Positions 23,745-32,844 of a stretch of DNA of 64,000 nt are shown piece by piece. Made by a program: the position numbers and the translations under genes. The notes beneath the pieces were generated by a model. It made no database searches, was not told where the DNA came from, and worked only from the letters and a program-made list of their open reading frames with translations. Position 1 is the first letter of the stretch. Each line of letters starts with the position of its first letter. The DNA comes from Paucimonas sp. (GTDB lineage Bacteria > Pseudomonadota > Gammaproteobacteria > Pseudomonadales > Pseudomonadaceae), in the NCBI GenBank assembly GCA_031253995.1, contig JAIRVG010000022.1, forward strand, positions 45,591-109,590, in the 5' to 3' direction.

Positions 23745-26729
23745 TCAGAACTTCAACTGCCACTGCCCCATCACCGCATGGTTGCGGCTGTTGCTGCCCA
23801 GCTCCCCGCTGTAGCCCAGGCCCACCGACTGGGTCGCACTGACACCCAGCTCCAGCCCGGCCTCGACCACCAGGCTGTCGCGGTCCAGCGCGCTGCCTTC
23901 GACGCTGAACGCATCGCCACCGGCAATGAACGCCTGGCGGGTCTTGGTATCGACATCGCCGTAGACATGCCGCCAGCCCAGGCTCGCCCGTGGCGTCAGG
24001 CTCATGCCGTTGTCCAGTTGCCCCAGATGCGCGATGCGCACGCCGAAGGTGCTGGTGACGTTGTCCTGGGTATCGCTGTCCACCGCCAGCGCGGCGTCGC
24101 CGCCCTTCTCACGGTAGCTGTCACGGTGATAACGCTGGTAGCCGAGGTTGGCGAACGGTTCGGCGCTGAAGCGGCCACTGCCCATGGCATAGCCCAGTTC
24201 GGCGAAGGCCTGCTGGCTGTCGGCATCGTAGTCGCCTTTCAGACGCTCGCTGAAGCCGCTGAAGGCCACGTCGCGCTTGCTGTCGCCATCATGCGCGCTG
24301 TAGGCCGCGCCCAGGCGCAGGGCCAGCGAACCGCTCTGCCGCGTCGCATAGACACCGGCGTGCCAGCTGTTGACCTTGCCGTCCAGCGCGGTGGCATCCA
24401 GGCGGGTGCGCGAGTAGCCACCCAGCACACCCAGGCGCCAGTCGCTGCCAACCGCCCAGTCCAGGCCCATCACCGCGCCGCCGGTACGTTGCTCCAGCGC
24501 GCTGCCGCCATGGCTGCCGTCGACCTTGCCGTAGCTGCCCAGGGCCTGGACCCAGAGGCGACCCTTGGCGTTCGGGTCGTTGAGGTTGCGCACGCCCTGG
24601 GGCAGGCCGGTGGCGGCCAGTACCGGGGTGTCCTGCTCGTTCAGGCCGACCAGCAGGCCGGCGTTGCTGCCCATCGACTGCATGGCACCGAGCATGGTGC
24701 TGCCGACCTGGGCGCTACCGCTCATGGTCGCGGCGGCGAGGTTGGCGGTGTTGCTGCCGGACAGTTGCTCGATGGCGCTGCTGGCCGAGCCGGTGGAGGT
24801 GTTCAGCAAGGCGTTGTACAGCTTGCTGTCGCTGCCGAGACTGCCCAGTGCACGGGCTGCGGCGCCGCCGTTGCCGGTCTGGCTGTACTGCTCGAAAGCC
24901 ACGTCGTTGCGGGTGTAGGTCAGGCCGACCGAGGTGGCGTTGTAGCTCAGGCTCGGGGTCAGGAACGCGTAGTCGCTGGTGACCTTGCCGAAGGTGCCAT
25001 CCACCGCGCCAGCGGTGAGCACGGTGTACTGGCTCTTCCACGGGTACTCGCCCGCCGAAGGCTGCACGTTGAGGGTGGCGCCGTTGAGGTGGGCGGTGCC
25101 GGTCACGCTGATCGGTGCGCTGCTGCCATCGGCGTTGACCCCGTACATCAGGCTGGCGCCACTGCCGAAACTCAGGTCGCCATTGACCTTGGCCACGCCC
25201 AGCCCGGTGTTGGTCAGCAGGCTGCCGTTGACGGTCAGGCCGCCCACCGAACCACCGCCGGCATAGACCGCGCCGGTATCCACCGTCATGGTGCCGAGGA
25301 TGCTGCCCTGGTTGATCAGGGTGGCGCCGCCCAGGACGCTGCCGCCCTGGCTGAAATCATCGATGCTGCTCAGGGTCCAGCTGCCACCGCTGACCACCAG
25401 TTTCTCGAAGTTGGCGCTGTTGCCGAAGCGGCCGGTGCCTTCCAGGGTCAGGGTGTCGATGCCCTCGCCCGCGTCCACCAGGCCTTCGAACACGCCGCCG
25501 GTCAGCACGGTCAGGTTGTCGTTGCCTGCGCCCATGCTCAGGGCCAGGCCGTTGCCGCCGCTGATGGTGCCGCCGTTGATCACGGTGTCGGCGAAGTCGC
25601 CGATCAGCTTGATGCCGAAACCGCCCTCGCCGGCGATGCGCCCGTGGTTGGTGATGCTGGTGACGCCCACGCCCGAGCCCTCGGCGCCATCGTCCACCAG
25701 GATGCCGTTGTCGACGCTGCGGATCACCCCGGTGGCGGTGTTGACAATGGTGCCGCCGCCCATGGCGATGCCTTCGCTGCCGTTAGGCCGCGAGCCGCTG
25801 TCGACGCCCTTGGCGCCCAGGCCCTGGATGGTGCCTTCGTTGTAGATGTGGCCGATCAGGTCGATGTCCACGCCATCGCCGTCGCCATTGATCTTGCCGT
25901 CGGCGATGGCCCCGGTGATCACCCCGCCGGCGTAGTTGAACACCGTGCCGGAACCATCGGAACCGAAGCCCGAACCGTTGCGTCCGGTGACTTCGCCGTA
26001 GTTGTAGAGGGTGGCGTCGGTCTTCAGGTCGATGCCATGGCGATCGGCGCTGATGGTGCCGTAGTTGTAGACAGTGACGCCGGTGGAGGTGCCGATCTTG
26101 ATGCCGTCGAACTTCTGGTCCAGGCCGTTCTTGTCCTGCGGCGCGGTGTCGGTGTAGATGCGCCCGTAGTTGGTGACCACGGCGTTGGAGCCGGTCTTGA
26201 TGGCGTCGTTGCCCACCGCATGGATCACGCCGGTGGCCTGGTTGACCAGGGTAGTGGTGAATTTCGGGTTGTTCAGAGTTTCCAGGTCGATGGCCTGGCC
26301 GTCGCCGGTGGACTCGATGGTCCCGGCGTTGTCGATCTTCAGGGTGCCGCCGGCGGTGGGGTTGGTCTGGAAGCGCAGGCCGTCGTTGACGCCCTGGATC
26401 AGCGCGCCGGCCTGGTTGTTGATCACGTAGGCACTGACGTCCTCGCCCTCGTCCTTGGTATCGATGCCGCGGGCCGTGGTGGAGCGGATGATCCCGGCGT
26501 TGGTCACGGTCATCGTGGTGCCGCTGGTGTGCTTGGGCAGGATCACCCCGTCGTCCTTGCTGGAGACGATGCTGCCCTTGGCGGACACGTTGAGGTTGTC
26601 GCCCTTCTTCAGTTCCAGCGTGTCGGTGGTGGCACTGGTGATCGAGTAGTCCTTGGCGAACACACCCGGGGCGAAGGAAGCACTGGCGAGGGCGACGCAG
26701 AGGGCAAGGCGGTGCGGCGTGAAGAGCAT
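23745..26729 (-). CDS. Autotransporter (type Va) with beta-helix passenger
   Basis: A 994-aa secreted/surface protein. The signal peptide ends near GVFA. The passenger (about 30-600) is built of repeated turns such as VTNAGIIRST, NNQAGALIQG and NYGTISADRHGI, a right-handed beta-helix pattern with many Gly/Asn. An autochaperone-like region lies near 530-640. The barrel (about 720-994) is an autotransporter domain with RLWVQALGSYGKVDG and GLDWAVGSDWRLGVLGGYS, ending QWQLKF. No protease or esterase motif (GDSL, HDS triad) was seen. Adhesin or biofilm roles are common in the family but are inference here. Confidence 0.9.
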   Translation of the reverse strand: MLFTPHRLALCVALASASFAPGVFAKDYSITSATTDTLELKKGDNLNVSAKGSIVSSKDDGVILPKHTSGTTMTVTNAGIIRSTTARGIDTKDEGEDVSAYVINNQAGALIQGVNDGLRFQTNPTAGGTLKIDNAGTIESTGDGQAIDLETLNNPKFTTTLVNQATGVIHAVGNDAIKTGSNAVVTNYGRIYTDTAPQDKNGLDQKFDGIKIGTSTGVTVYNYGTISADRHGIDLKTDATLYNYGEVTGRNGSGFGSDGSGTVFNYAGGVITGAIADGKINGDGDGVDIDLIGHIYNEGTIQGLGAKGVDSGSRPNGSEGIAMGGGTIVNTATGVIRSVDNGILVDDGAEGSGVGVTSITNHGRIAGEGGFGIKLIGDFADTVINGGTISGGNGLALSMGAGNDNLTVLTGGVFEGLVDAGEGIDTLTLEGTGRFGNSANFEKLVVSGGSWTLSSIDDFSQGGSVLGGATLINQGSILGTMTVDTGAVYAGGGSVGGLTVNGSLLTNTGLGVAKVNGDLSFGSGASLMYGVNADGSSAPISVTGTAHLNGATLNVQPSAGEYPWKSQYTVLTAGAVDGTFGKVTSDYAFLTPSLSYNATSVGLTYTRNDVAFEQYSQTGNGGAAARALGSLGSDSKLYNALLNTSTGSASSAIEQLSGSNTANLAAATMSGSAQVGSTMLGAMQSMGSNAGLLVGLNEQDTPVLAATGLPQGVRNLNDPNAKGRLWVQALGSYGKVDGSHGGSALEQRTGGAVMGLDWAVGSDWRLGVLGGYSRTRLDATALDGKVNSWHAGVYATRQSGSLALRLGAAYSAHDGDSKRDVAFSGFSERLKGDYDADSQQAFAELGYAMGSGRFSAEPFANLGYQRYHRDSYREKGGDAALAVDSDTQDNVTSTFGVRIAHLGQLDNGMSLTPRASLGWRHVYGDVDTKTRQAFIAGGDAFSVEGSALDRDSLVVEAGLELGVSATQSVGLGYSGELGSNSRNHAVMGQWQLKF

Positions 26730-26798
26730 GGTTCGGCGGCCGTTGTCGTTATTGAAGGCCGCCGAGTATGGCTAGGGGATATTACGGTTTTGTTGGGA

Positions 26799-26885
26799 GT
26801 TGCAAGCTTCAAGCTGCAAGCCACAAGAAAAAGCGGAACGCGGGGAACCGCTTCTACTTATGGCTTGCAGCTTGAAACTTACAAC
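26799..26885. repeat. GCAAGCTGCAAGC-type palindromic repeat reaching into a stop codon
   Basis: Arms 26799-26823 (GTTGCAAGCTTCAAGCTGCA ...) and 26861-26885 (TGGCTTGCAGCTTGAAACTT ...) form a long imperfect stem. A second small stem AAGCGG/CCGCTT lies in the loop. The right arm includes the last codons and TAA (26879-26881) of the GMC oxidoreductase gene. It may act as a 3' stabiliser or terminator for that operon. Confidence 0.7.
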
Positions 26886-28495
26886 TGCTCCGCCAGGATC
26901 AGGTCCGCCCCCTTCTCCGCCACCATCAGCACCGCCGCATGGGTATTGCCCGAGGTGACATTGGGGAAGATCGACGCATCCACCACCCGCAAGCCATCGA
27001 GGCCATGCACCTTGAGGCGCTTGTCCACCACCGAGGTCTGCTCGTCCGCACCCATGGCGCAACTGCCGCACAGGTGATAGATCGACCCGCAGTTCTCGCG
27101 GAAGTACGCGAGCATCTGCTCGTCACTCTCCACCGCCGGCCCCGGCAGCACTTCATCGACGGTGATGCCCTTGAGCGCCGGGGCCTGCATGATCTTGCGC
27201 ATCAGCCGGCTGCCCTGGATCACCTCGTCGATATCCTTTTCGGTGCTCAGGTAGTTCGGGTCGATCAGCGCCGCATCACGCGGGTTGGCCGAGGCGATCT
27301 CGACATGCCCGCGACTGGTCGGCCGGCACGGGTTGAAGCACAGCAGGAAACCGGAGTACGGCTCGGGCTTGAGGCTGGCCTTGTTGTTCTTGGGGATCTG
27401 GTACGACAGCGGATTGAAGTACAGCTGCAGGTTGGGGTTCTGCTCGTCGTCGTTGCCACGGAAGAAACCGCCCGCCTGGTTGACGCTCATGGCCAGCGCG
27501 CCCTTGCGCGTGAGCAGGTACTGGATACCCAGCTTGAGCTGGCCGAGCAGCGAGCTGAGCTGGTCGTTCAGGGTCGGCACATTGGCCTTGTAGTAGTAGC
27601 TGACGCACAGGTGGTCCTGCAGGTTGCGCCCCACCGCCGGCAACTGCTTGACCTGGGCGATACCGTGGCGCTCCAGCAGCTCGCGGTCGCCGACGCCGGA
27701 CAGCTGGAGGATCTTCGGCGTGTCCACCGCGCCGGCACAGAGGATCACTTCCTCGCGCGCGGTGAAGCTGCGGTTGACCCCGTTCTGGCTGACCAGCACG
27801 CCAATGGCGCGCTGCCCCGCCGCATCGAACAGCACGCGGTCCACCAGGGCATGGTGCTCGACCTTGAGGTTCGGCCGAGTCAGCGCCGGGTGCAGGTGGG
27901 CGAAGCTGCTGGAGCAGCGCTGGCCATTGCGGGTGTTGACGTCATAGATACCGGCACCTTCGAAGCGTGGGCCGTTGAAGTCGTCGCTGCGCGGGTAGCC
28001 CAGCTCTTCGCAGCCCTTGAGGAACACGTCGCAGATCGGGTGGGTCTGGCCCTTCATCGGGGTGATGCTGATCGGGCCGCTGCCGCCGTGGTACTCGCTG
28101 TCGCCCAGCGGGTGGTTCTCCAGCTTGCGGAAGTACGGCAGCACGTCCTTGAAGCCCCAGCCGTCGTTGCCGTTGGCCGCCCAGTCGTCGAAGTCATGGG
28201 CCTGGCCGCGCACGTAGATCATCGCGTTGATCGAGCCGGAACCGCCCTGCACCTTGCCCCGCGGCGCATACAGGGCACGCTGGCCCAGCGCTTTCTGCGG
28301 CTGGCTGTAGTACATCCAGTTGTAGGTCGGGTTGTAGTACATCTTGGCGAAGCCGACCGGGATCCTGAACCAGAACGAATCGTCCTTGCCGCCGGCTTCC
28401 AGCAGCAGCACCGAGTATTTGCCCGAGGCCGACAGGCGATTGGCGAGGACGCAACCGGCCGCACCGGCGCCGGCGATGATGTAGTCGTAAGTCAT
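26879..28495 (-). CDS. GMC-family FAD-dependent alcohol/choline dehydrogenase-like enzyme
   Basis: A 538-aa flavoprotein of the glucose-methanol-choline family, oxidising a primary alcohol to an aldehyde. The FAD motif YIIAGAGAAGCVLANRLS is at residues 4-21. GMC signature 1 (RGKVQGGSGSINAMIYVRG) and signature 2 (GAVDTPKILQLSGVG) are present. The active-site His lies in HLCGSCAMG and a second His in NVTSGNTHAA. The organisation resembles choline or polyethylene-glycol dehydrogenases, but neighbours argue for a sugar-derived or polyol substrate. ATG 28495 or the ATG two codons earlier may be used. It is the last gene of the operon MFS-dehydratase-GMC. Confidence 0.9.
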   Translation of the reverse strand: MTYDYIIAGAGAAGCVLANRLSASGKYSVLLLEAGGKDDSFWFRIPVGFAKMYYNPTYNWMYYSQPQKALGQRALYAPRGKVQGGSGSINAMIYVRGQAHDFDDWAANGNDGWGFKDVLPYFRKLENHPLGDSEYHGGSGPISITPMKGQTHPICDVFLKGCEELGYPRSDDFNGPRFEGAGIYDVNTRNGQRCSSSFAHLHPALTRPNLKVEHHALVDRVLFDAAGQRAIGVLVSQNGVNRSFTAREEVILCAGAVDTPKILQLSGVGDRELLERHGIAQVKQLPAVGRNLQDHLCVSYYYKANVPTLNDQLSSLLGQLKLGIQYLLTRKGALAMSVNQAGGFFRGNDDEQNPNLQLYFNPLSYQIPKNNKASLKPEPYSGFLLCFNPCRPTSRGHVEIASANPRDAALIDPNYLSTEKDIDEVIQGSRLMRKIMQAPALKGITVDEVLPGPAVESDEQMLAYFRENCGSIYHLCGSCAMGADEQTSVVDKRLKVHGLDGLRVVDASIFPNVTSGNTHAAVLMVAEKGADLILAEQL

Positions 28496-28553
28496 GCACA
28501 TTTACCGCGTAAGTCGGGAAAAACGCCGCCCGTTGCCGGGCGGGGAAGTCGGG

Positions 28554-29771
28554 TCAGCCCTTGGCCGGCGAGGTGTCGCGCACGTCCACCGGATTGACCG
28601 CCATCTGCAGGTGCAGGCGCTGGCCGGTGTATGGCGTGTGCTTGCGCACCACGTCCATGTTCAGCTCCACGCCCAGGCCCGGCTCGCTGGACGGGATGAT
28701 GTAGCCGTCTTCCCATTGCAGCGGCTTCTTCAGCACCTCGGCATGGAAGCCGCCCCAGGTCTCGATGCTTTCCTGGATCAGGAAGTTCGGCGTGCAGGCC
28801 GCCAGCTGGAAGCTGGCGGCCGCGCCGATCGGACCGTTGTAGAGGTGCGGGGCGATCTGCGCGTAGTAGACCTCGGCCAGGCTGGCGATCTTCTTCGCCT
28901 CCAGCAGGCCGCCGCAGCGCGCCACGTTCATCTGCAGGATCGACGCCCCGCCGGCCTGCAGCAGCTTGAAGAACTCGTACTTGGTGGTCAGCCGCTCGCC
29001 CGTGGCGATGGGGATGCTGGTCTTGCCAGCGACCTGGGCCATGGCGTCTTCCTGCCCTGGCGGAATCGGTTCCTCGAACCACAGCGGGTCGTACTTCTCC
29101 AGGCGCCTGGCCAGGCGGATCGCCGAGGACGGCACCATCTGCCCGTGGGTGCCGAACAGCAGGTCGCACCGGTTGCCCACGGCCTCGCGGATCCTGCGGC
29201 AGAAGGTCTCGCAACGATCCAGCACTTCCAGCGACAGCTGGTGCCCGGAATAGGCGGTGTAGGGGCCGGCCGGGTCGAACTTCAGCGCGGTGAAACCCTT
29301 GTTCATGTTCTGCACCGCGCATTCGGCGGCCAGGTCCGGGTCGTCGTAGTCGTACTCGCCCTTGCTGTTCACCGGGTACAGGTAGGTGTAGGAACGCAGT
29401 CGCTCATGCACCTTGCCGCCGAGCAGCTCGTAGACCGGCTTGTTCGCCGCCTTGCCGATGATGTCCCAGCAGGCCATTTCCAGGCCGCTGACCACGCCCA
29501 TCATGGTCAGGTCGGGACGCTGGGTGAAACCGCTGGAATAGGCCTGGCGGAAGAAGCGCTCGACATGGTGCGGGTCCTGGTCGAGCAGGTGGCGCTCGAA
29601 CACGTCTTCGATGATCGGCAGCATGGCCTTGGGGCCGAAGGTAGCGGCGTAGATCTCGCCGACGCCTTCGATGCCGCAGGCGGTGCGCAGCTTGACGAAC
29701 AGCCAGTACATGCCGCCGATGTGCGGTGGCGGGACGGCGACGATATGGGTTTCGAGGGCGACGATTTTCAT
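28554..29771 (-). CDS. Enolase-superfamily sugar-acid dehydratase (mandelate racemase/galactonate dehydratase group)
   Basis: A 405-aa enzyme expected to dehydrate an aldonic or related sugar acid to a 2-keto-3-deoxy acid. Visible catalytic features: K164-F-D166 after strand 2, metal ligands Asp203, Glu233 (WFEEP) and Glu259 (ATGER), the distinctive H209 in FGTHGQ, and the base His309 (IAPHL). The Lys-x-Asp pattern and the extra His fit dehydratases rather than racemases. ATG 29771 directly follows the stop of the MFS gene (29773-29775). The exact sugar acid is unknown. Confidence 0.88.
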   Translation of the reverse strand: MKIVALETHIVAVPPPHIGGMYWLFVKLRTACGIEGVGEIYAATFGPKAMLPIIEDVFERHLLDQDPHHVERFFRQAYSSGFTQRPDLTMMGVVSGLEMACWDIIGKAANKPVYELLGGKVHERLRSYTYLYPVNSKGEYDYDDPDLAAECAVQNMNKGFTALKFDPAGPYTAYSGHQLSLEVLDRCETFCRRIREAVGNRCDLLFGTHGQMVPSSAIRLARRLEKYDPLWFEEPIPPGQEDAMAQVAGKTSIPIATGERLTTKYEFFKLLQAGGASILQMNVARCGGLLEAKKIASLAEVYYAQIAPHLYNGPIGAAASFQLAACTPNFLIQESIETWGGFHAEVLKKPLQWEDGYIIPSSEPGLGVELNMDVVRKHTPYTGQRLHLQMAVNPVDVRDTSPAKG

Positions 29772-29772
29772 C

Positions 29773-31083
29773 TCAGGCACCTGTGTTCAGAAGACGTTGT
29801 TTGCGTGTGACCCGACCGCGCAGCACCACGGCGGCCAGGGTGCCGACCAGGCCCACGGCGCCGATGTAGCCGAAGTACAGCTGGTAGCCGAGGGCACCCG
29901 GGTAGTGTTCGGTGAGGTAGCCGTTGATCAGCGGGATGAAGGTGTCCGGCAGGTAGCCCACCACCGAGACGATGCCGATGGCCAGGCCCGTGATCCGCAG
30001 CGGGATGGCGCAGGTGTCCAGGATCGCCCAGTACAGGCCACGGATGGCGTAGGTCATCAGGCCGATGAAGATCACCGTGGCGATCAGCAGGCCGAGGCTG
30101 TTAAGGCCCGGGAACACGATGAGGCCGAACACGCCCAGGGTGGCCAGGAGCATGGCGAAGATCAGCACCGAGACATTGCTGAACTTGTCTCCCAGCCAGC
30201 CGCCGCCAATGCCGCCGATGGGGCGCATCCACAGCTTGATGGTGGTGATGGTGCCGGCCATGACCGCGGTCATGCCGCTGCCCTGCAGGTAGTCGGAGAA
30301 GCTGTAGGTGGCCCAGAAGATGTGGTAACCGCAGAACACGATGGCGGTGACCAGCCACAGTTCCGGGATCTTCACCAGGGTCGCCAGGTCGCCGAGCAGG
30401 TTGAACTTGCCCTGCTCCACCGGCTGGGTGGCGTCCATCGACTTGGGGTCTTTGAGCAGCACCAGCACGCAGCCGATGGCGATACAGGTGAAGGAGTACA
30501 GGTAGACAACGTGCCTGAAGCCTTCGGCCACAGACTCGCCGCGGGTTTCAGTGGCCATGGCGAACAGCGCCAGGGCCACGGTGGCAAGCAGCGCCTCGAC
30601 CAGGCCGCGACCGCCGTCGAGGATGCCGAAGAAGCGGCCCTGTTCGGAATGGTGGGCGATCATCTTGACCCGCTTGAGCACCGAGGCCCAGAAGGTCAGG
30701 CCGGTGGTCAGGCCCCAGCAGCCGAAGATGATCAGCAGGCCGGTCATGCCCGGCGCGGTGGAGTACCACAGGCCGAGGGCGCCGGTGGCCACCAGCGAGA
30801 AGAAGATCAGGAAACGCGGAGCGATGCGGTCGGCCAGCCAGCCGCTGGGCAGGTAGCTGAGCAGGAAGATGGTGCCGAGCATGGAATACAGGTAGCCCAG
30901 CTCGCTGTGGTTGATCTGGAACACCTCCAGCATGGTGGTCTGGTAGACCTGGCGCAGGTAGAGGATGGGATAGATCGCGCCGGCGGCGAGCACCAGCAGC
31001 ATCAGTTGGAAATAGCGACTTCCCTTGTCGCTGGCCTCCTCGGCGAGGACGGCAGAATGCGGTGCGGCAGCATGCTTGGACAT
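29773..31083 (-). CDS. MFS transporter in dehydratase/GMC operon
   Basis: A 436-aa permease with about twelve hydrophobic segments. It has the MFS loop motif GWLADRIAPR and a central cytoplasmic loop with VLLKDPKSMD. The overall pattern resembles the organophosphate/anion and hexuronate branches (FGCWGLTTGLTFWASVLKRV). Its position just ahead of a sugar-acid dehydratase suggests uptake of that enzyme's substrate. Transcribed with the two genes downstream; a palindromic repeat separates it from the aldehyde dehydrogenase upstream. Confidence 0.9.
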   Translation of the reverse strand: MSKHAAAPHSAVLAEEASDKGSRYFQLMLLVLAAGAIYPILYLRQVYQTTMLEVFQINHSELGYLYSMLGTIFLLSYLPSGWLADRIAPRFLIFFSLVATGALGLWYSTAPGMTGLLIIFGCWGLTTGLTFWASVLKRVKMIAHHSEQGRFFGILDGGRGLVEALLATVALALFAMATETRGESVAEGFRHVVYLYSFTCIAIGCVLVLLKDPKSMDATQPVEQGKFNLLGDLATLVKIPELWLVTAIVFCGYHIFWATYSFSDYLQGSGMTAVMAGTITTIKLWMRPIGGIGGGWLGDKFSNVSVLIFAMLLATLGVFGLIVFPGLNSLGLLIATVIFIGLMTYAIRGLYWAILDTCAIPLRITGLAIGIVSVVGYLPDTFIPLINGYLTEHYPGALGYQLYFGYIGAVGLVGTLAAVVLRGRVTRKQRLLNTGA

Positions 31084-31111
31084 AAATGGACTCTCTGTTG
31101 TTCTTATTAGG

Positions 31112-31193
31112 GAGCGGCAAGCTGCAAGTCATGAGCCTCAAGCAAGAGCGCGACGCGGACTGCTTGAGACTTGTAGCTTGCCGCTTGCAGCTC
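31112..31193. repeat. Second GCAAGCTGCAAG-type palindrome, touching a stop codon
   Basis: An imperfect inverted repeat. The left arm begins GAGCGGCAAGCTGCAAG at 31112; the right arm ends GCTTGCCGCTTGCAGCTC at 31193. It is related to the element at 26799-26885. The right arm covers most of the aldehyde dehydrogenase stop codon (31192-31194). It fills the gap between that gene and the MFS gene. Confidence 0.65.
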
Positions 31194-32616
31194 AGTACTT
31201 CATGACCACCAGTCGGGTCTGGGTGAATTCGAGCATCCCGTGCTTGCCGTCGTCGCCGCCCAGGCCCGAGCGTTTCCAGCCGGCGTGGAAGCCCTGGTAG
31301 GGATCGGCCGGGGTGCGGTTGACGTACAGCTCGCCGGCCTCGATGGCAGCGGCGACCTTCATGGTGGTGCGGTAGTTCTCGGTGTAGAGCACCGAGGACA
31401 GGCCGAACTGGTGGTCGTTGGCCATTTCCAGGGCCTGGTCGATGTGGTGGTAGCTGAGCAGCGCCAGCACCGGGCCGAAGGTTTCCTCCTGGACGATCTC
31501 CATGTCCTGGCGGCAGTGGCTGAGCAGGGTCGGCGGGTAGAAATGCCCGGGGCCCTGCGGAATGAAGCCACCGGTTTCCAGCACCGCGCCGGCGGCCACG
31601 GCCCGTTCGACCATGGCGTGGATGTTGCGCCGGGCGCCGGCATTGACCAGCGGGCCCATGCGGCTCGGGTCCTGGGCGCGGTCGCCGAAGCGCACCGCGG
31701 CGAATTTCGCCTTGAGCAGTTCCAGCAGGCGGTCATGCACGCTTTCGTGGACGTAGACCCGCTCCACCGCCGTGCACAGCTGGCCGCAGTGGGTGGTCTT
31801 GGAACCGACGATGGCGCTGGCGGCCTGTTCCAGGTCGGCGTCGGGCTCGACGATCACCGGGGTCTTGCCGCCCAGTTCAAGCGACGGCTTGGCGATGTTT
31901 TCCTTGCAGTAGTCGAGGACGATGCGCCCGGCGTTGACGCTGCCGGTCAGGGTGATCAGGCCCACGGCCTTGTGGGTGCACAGGCTGGCGGCGGTGGCGT
32001 GGTCCATGGTCAGGATGTTCAGCACCCCCGCCGGCAGGCCGGCTTGCTCCGCGGCACGGGCGATCTCGAAGGCCGACAGCGGCGTGTTGTTGCTCGGCCG
32101 CACCACCACGGTGTTGCCGGTGATCAGCGCCGGGGCGATCTTGCGCAGCAGGGTGTAGACCGGATAGTTGAAGGGGATCAGGCAGGCCACCACGCCGATC
32201 GCCTCGCGGTGCAGGAACAGGCGCTCGTCGGGGGTATCGCTGGGGATGATCTCGCCTTCGACGCGGCGCGCCCATTCGGCGTGGTAGCGGGTGATCTGCG
32301 CCGCGTAGCGGGCTTCGTTGCTGGCGTCTTCCAGGCTCTTGCCGGACTCGGCGGCCAGGGCCTCGCCGATTGGCACGGCGCGGGCTTCGAGGGCCTCGGC
32401 GAAGGCGCGCAGGTGCTCGCCGCGCTCGATGCTGGTCAGCTTGCCCCAGGTTTTCTGCGCCCTGGCGGCAGCTTCTACAGCGGCGATGACCTCGCTGGCG
32501 GTGGCGGCCGGAACCTGGCCGACCAGGCCTTCGGTGGCCGGGTCGTACACGGCGATCTGTGCCGTGCCGGCAGGCTCGATGAAGTGGCCATCAACAAAAT
32601 TTCGCTCGATTCGCAT
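31192..32616 (-). CDS. NAD-dependent aldehyde dehydrogenase, AldA-like
   Basis: A 474-aa ALDH that oxidises an aldehyde to an acid. Glu247 (SLELGG) and the catalytic Cys281 (CGQLCTAVERV) are present. AEWARRVEGEIIPSD and the tail GFHAGWKRSGLGGDDGKHG strongly recall E. coli lactaldehyde/glycolaldehyde dehydrogenase AldA. Small hydroxy-aldehydes are therefore the likely substrates. A 14-bp motif 65 nt upstream (32681-32694) is shared with the porin gene, pointing to co-regulation. Confidence 0.9.
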   Translation of the reverse strand: MRIERNFVDGHFIEPAGTAQIAVYDPATEGLVGQVPAATASEVIAAVEAAARAQKTWGKLTSIERGEHLRAFAEALEARAVPIGEALAAESGKSLEDASNEARYAAQITRYHAEWARRVEGEIIPSDTPDERLFLHREAIGVVACLIPFNYPVYTLLRKIAPALITGNTVVVRPSNNTPLSAFEIARAAEQAGLPAGVLNILTMDHATAASLCTHKAVGLITLTGSVNAGRIVLDYCKENIAKPSLELGGKTPVIVEPDADLEQAASAIVGSKTTHCGQLCTAVERVYVHESVHDRLLELLKAKFAAVRFGDRAQDPSRMGPLVNAGARRNIHAMVERAVAAGAVLETGGFIPQGPGHFYPPTLLSHCRQDMEIVQEETFGPVLALLSYHHIDQALEMANDHQFGLSSVLYTENYRTTMKVAAAIEAGELYVNRTPADPYQGFHAGWKRSGLGGDDGKHGMLEFTQTRLVVMKY

Positions 32617-32680
32617 CGCAATCCGCCCATCGTTGTCGCGTTGTTATTGACGGGCAGTGTTGGGATTTGGCGAGGGTTGG

Positions 32681-32694
32681 ACAAACGATGAATT
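32681..32694 (-). promoter_or_regulatory. Motif shared with the porin promoter (copy 1)
   Basis: On the minus strand this reads AATTCATCGTTTGT, 65 nt before the aldehyde dehydrogenase ATG and in the same direction. The near-identical ATTTAATCGTTTGT lies 62 nt before the porin ATG. It is a candidate operator for a LysR protein of the cluster. Confidence 0.45.
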
Positions 32695-32747
32695 TCGGGG
32701 GGGAACATTCGAAAAAGGCATGTTAGTGGGAGGGAGGGTGTCCTCTC

Positions 32748-32832
32748 GGGCCTCATCGCTGGCAAGCCAGCTCCCACAGGGTTTGCTTGCACCGCTGGAC
32801 CTGGGGGAGCTGGCTTGCCAGCGATGAGGCCC
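32748..32832. repeat. REPIN: paired REP palindromes
   Basis: Two arms, each containing CATCGCTGGCAAGCCAGCTC or its complement (32748-32775 and 32805-32832), face each other around a 29-bp spacer. The same arms recur at 36061-36141. This is a typical Pseudomonas REPIN between a LysR stop and an ALDH promoter. Confidence 0.8.
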
Positions 32833-32844
32833 TGAAGAGCACCA

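Noticed and set aside
23778..27077. 1099-codon open frame antisense to the autotransporter gene
   Set aside because: It mirrors a high-GC gene with a clear signal peptide, beta-helix and barrel on the other strand. Its translation is Val/Ala/Gly/His-rich with no domain.
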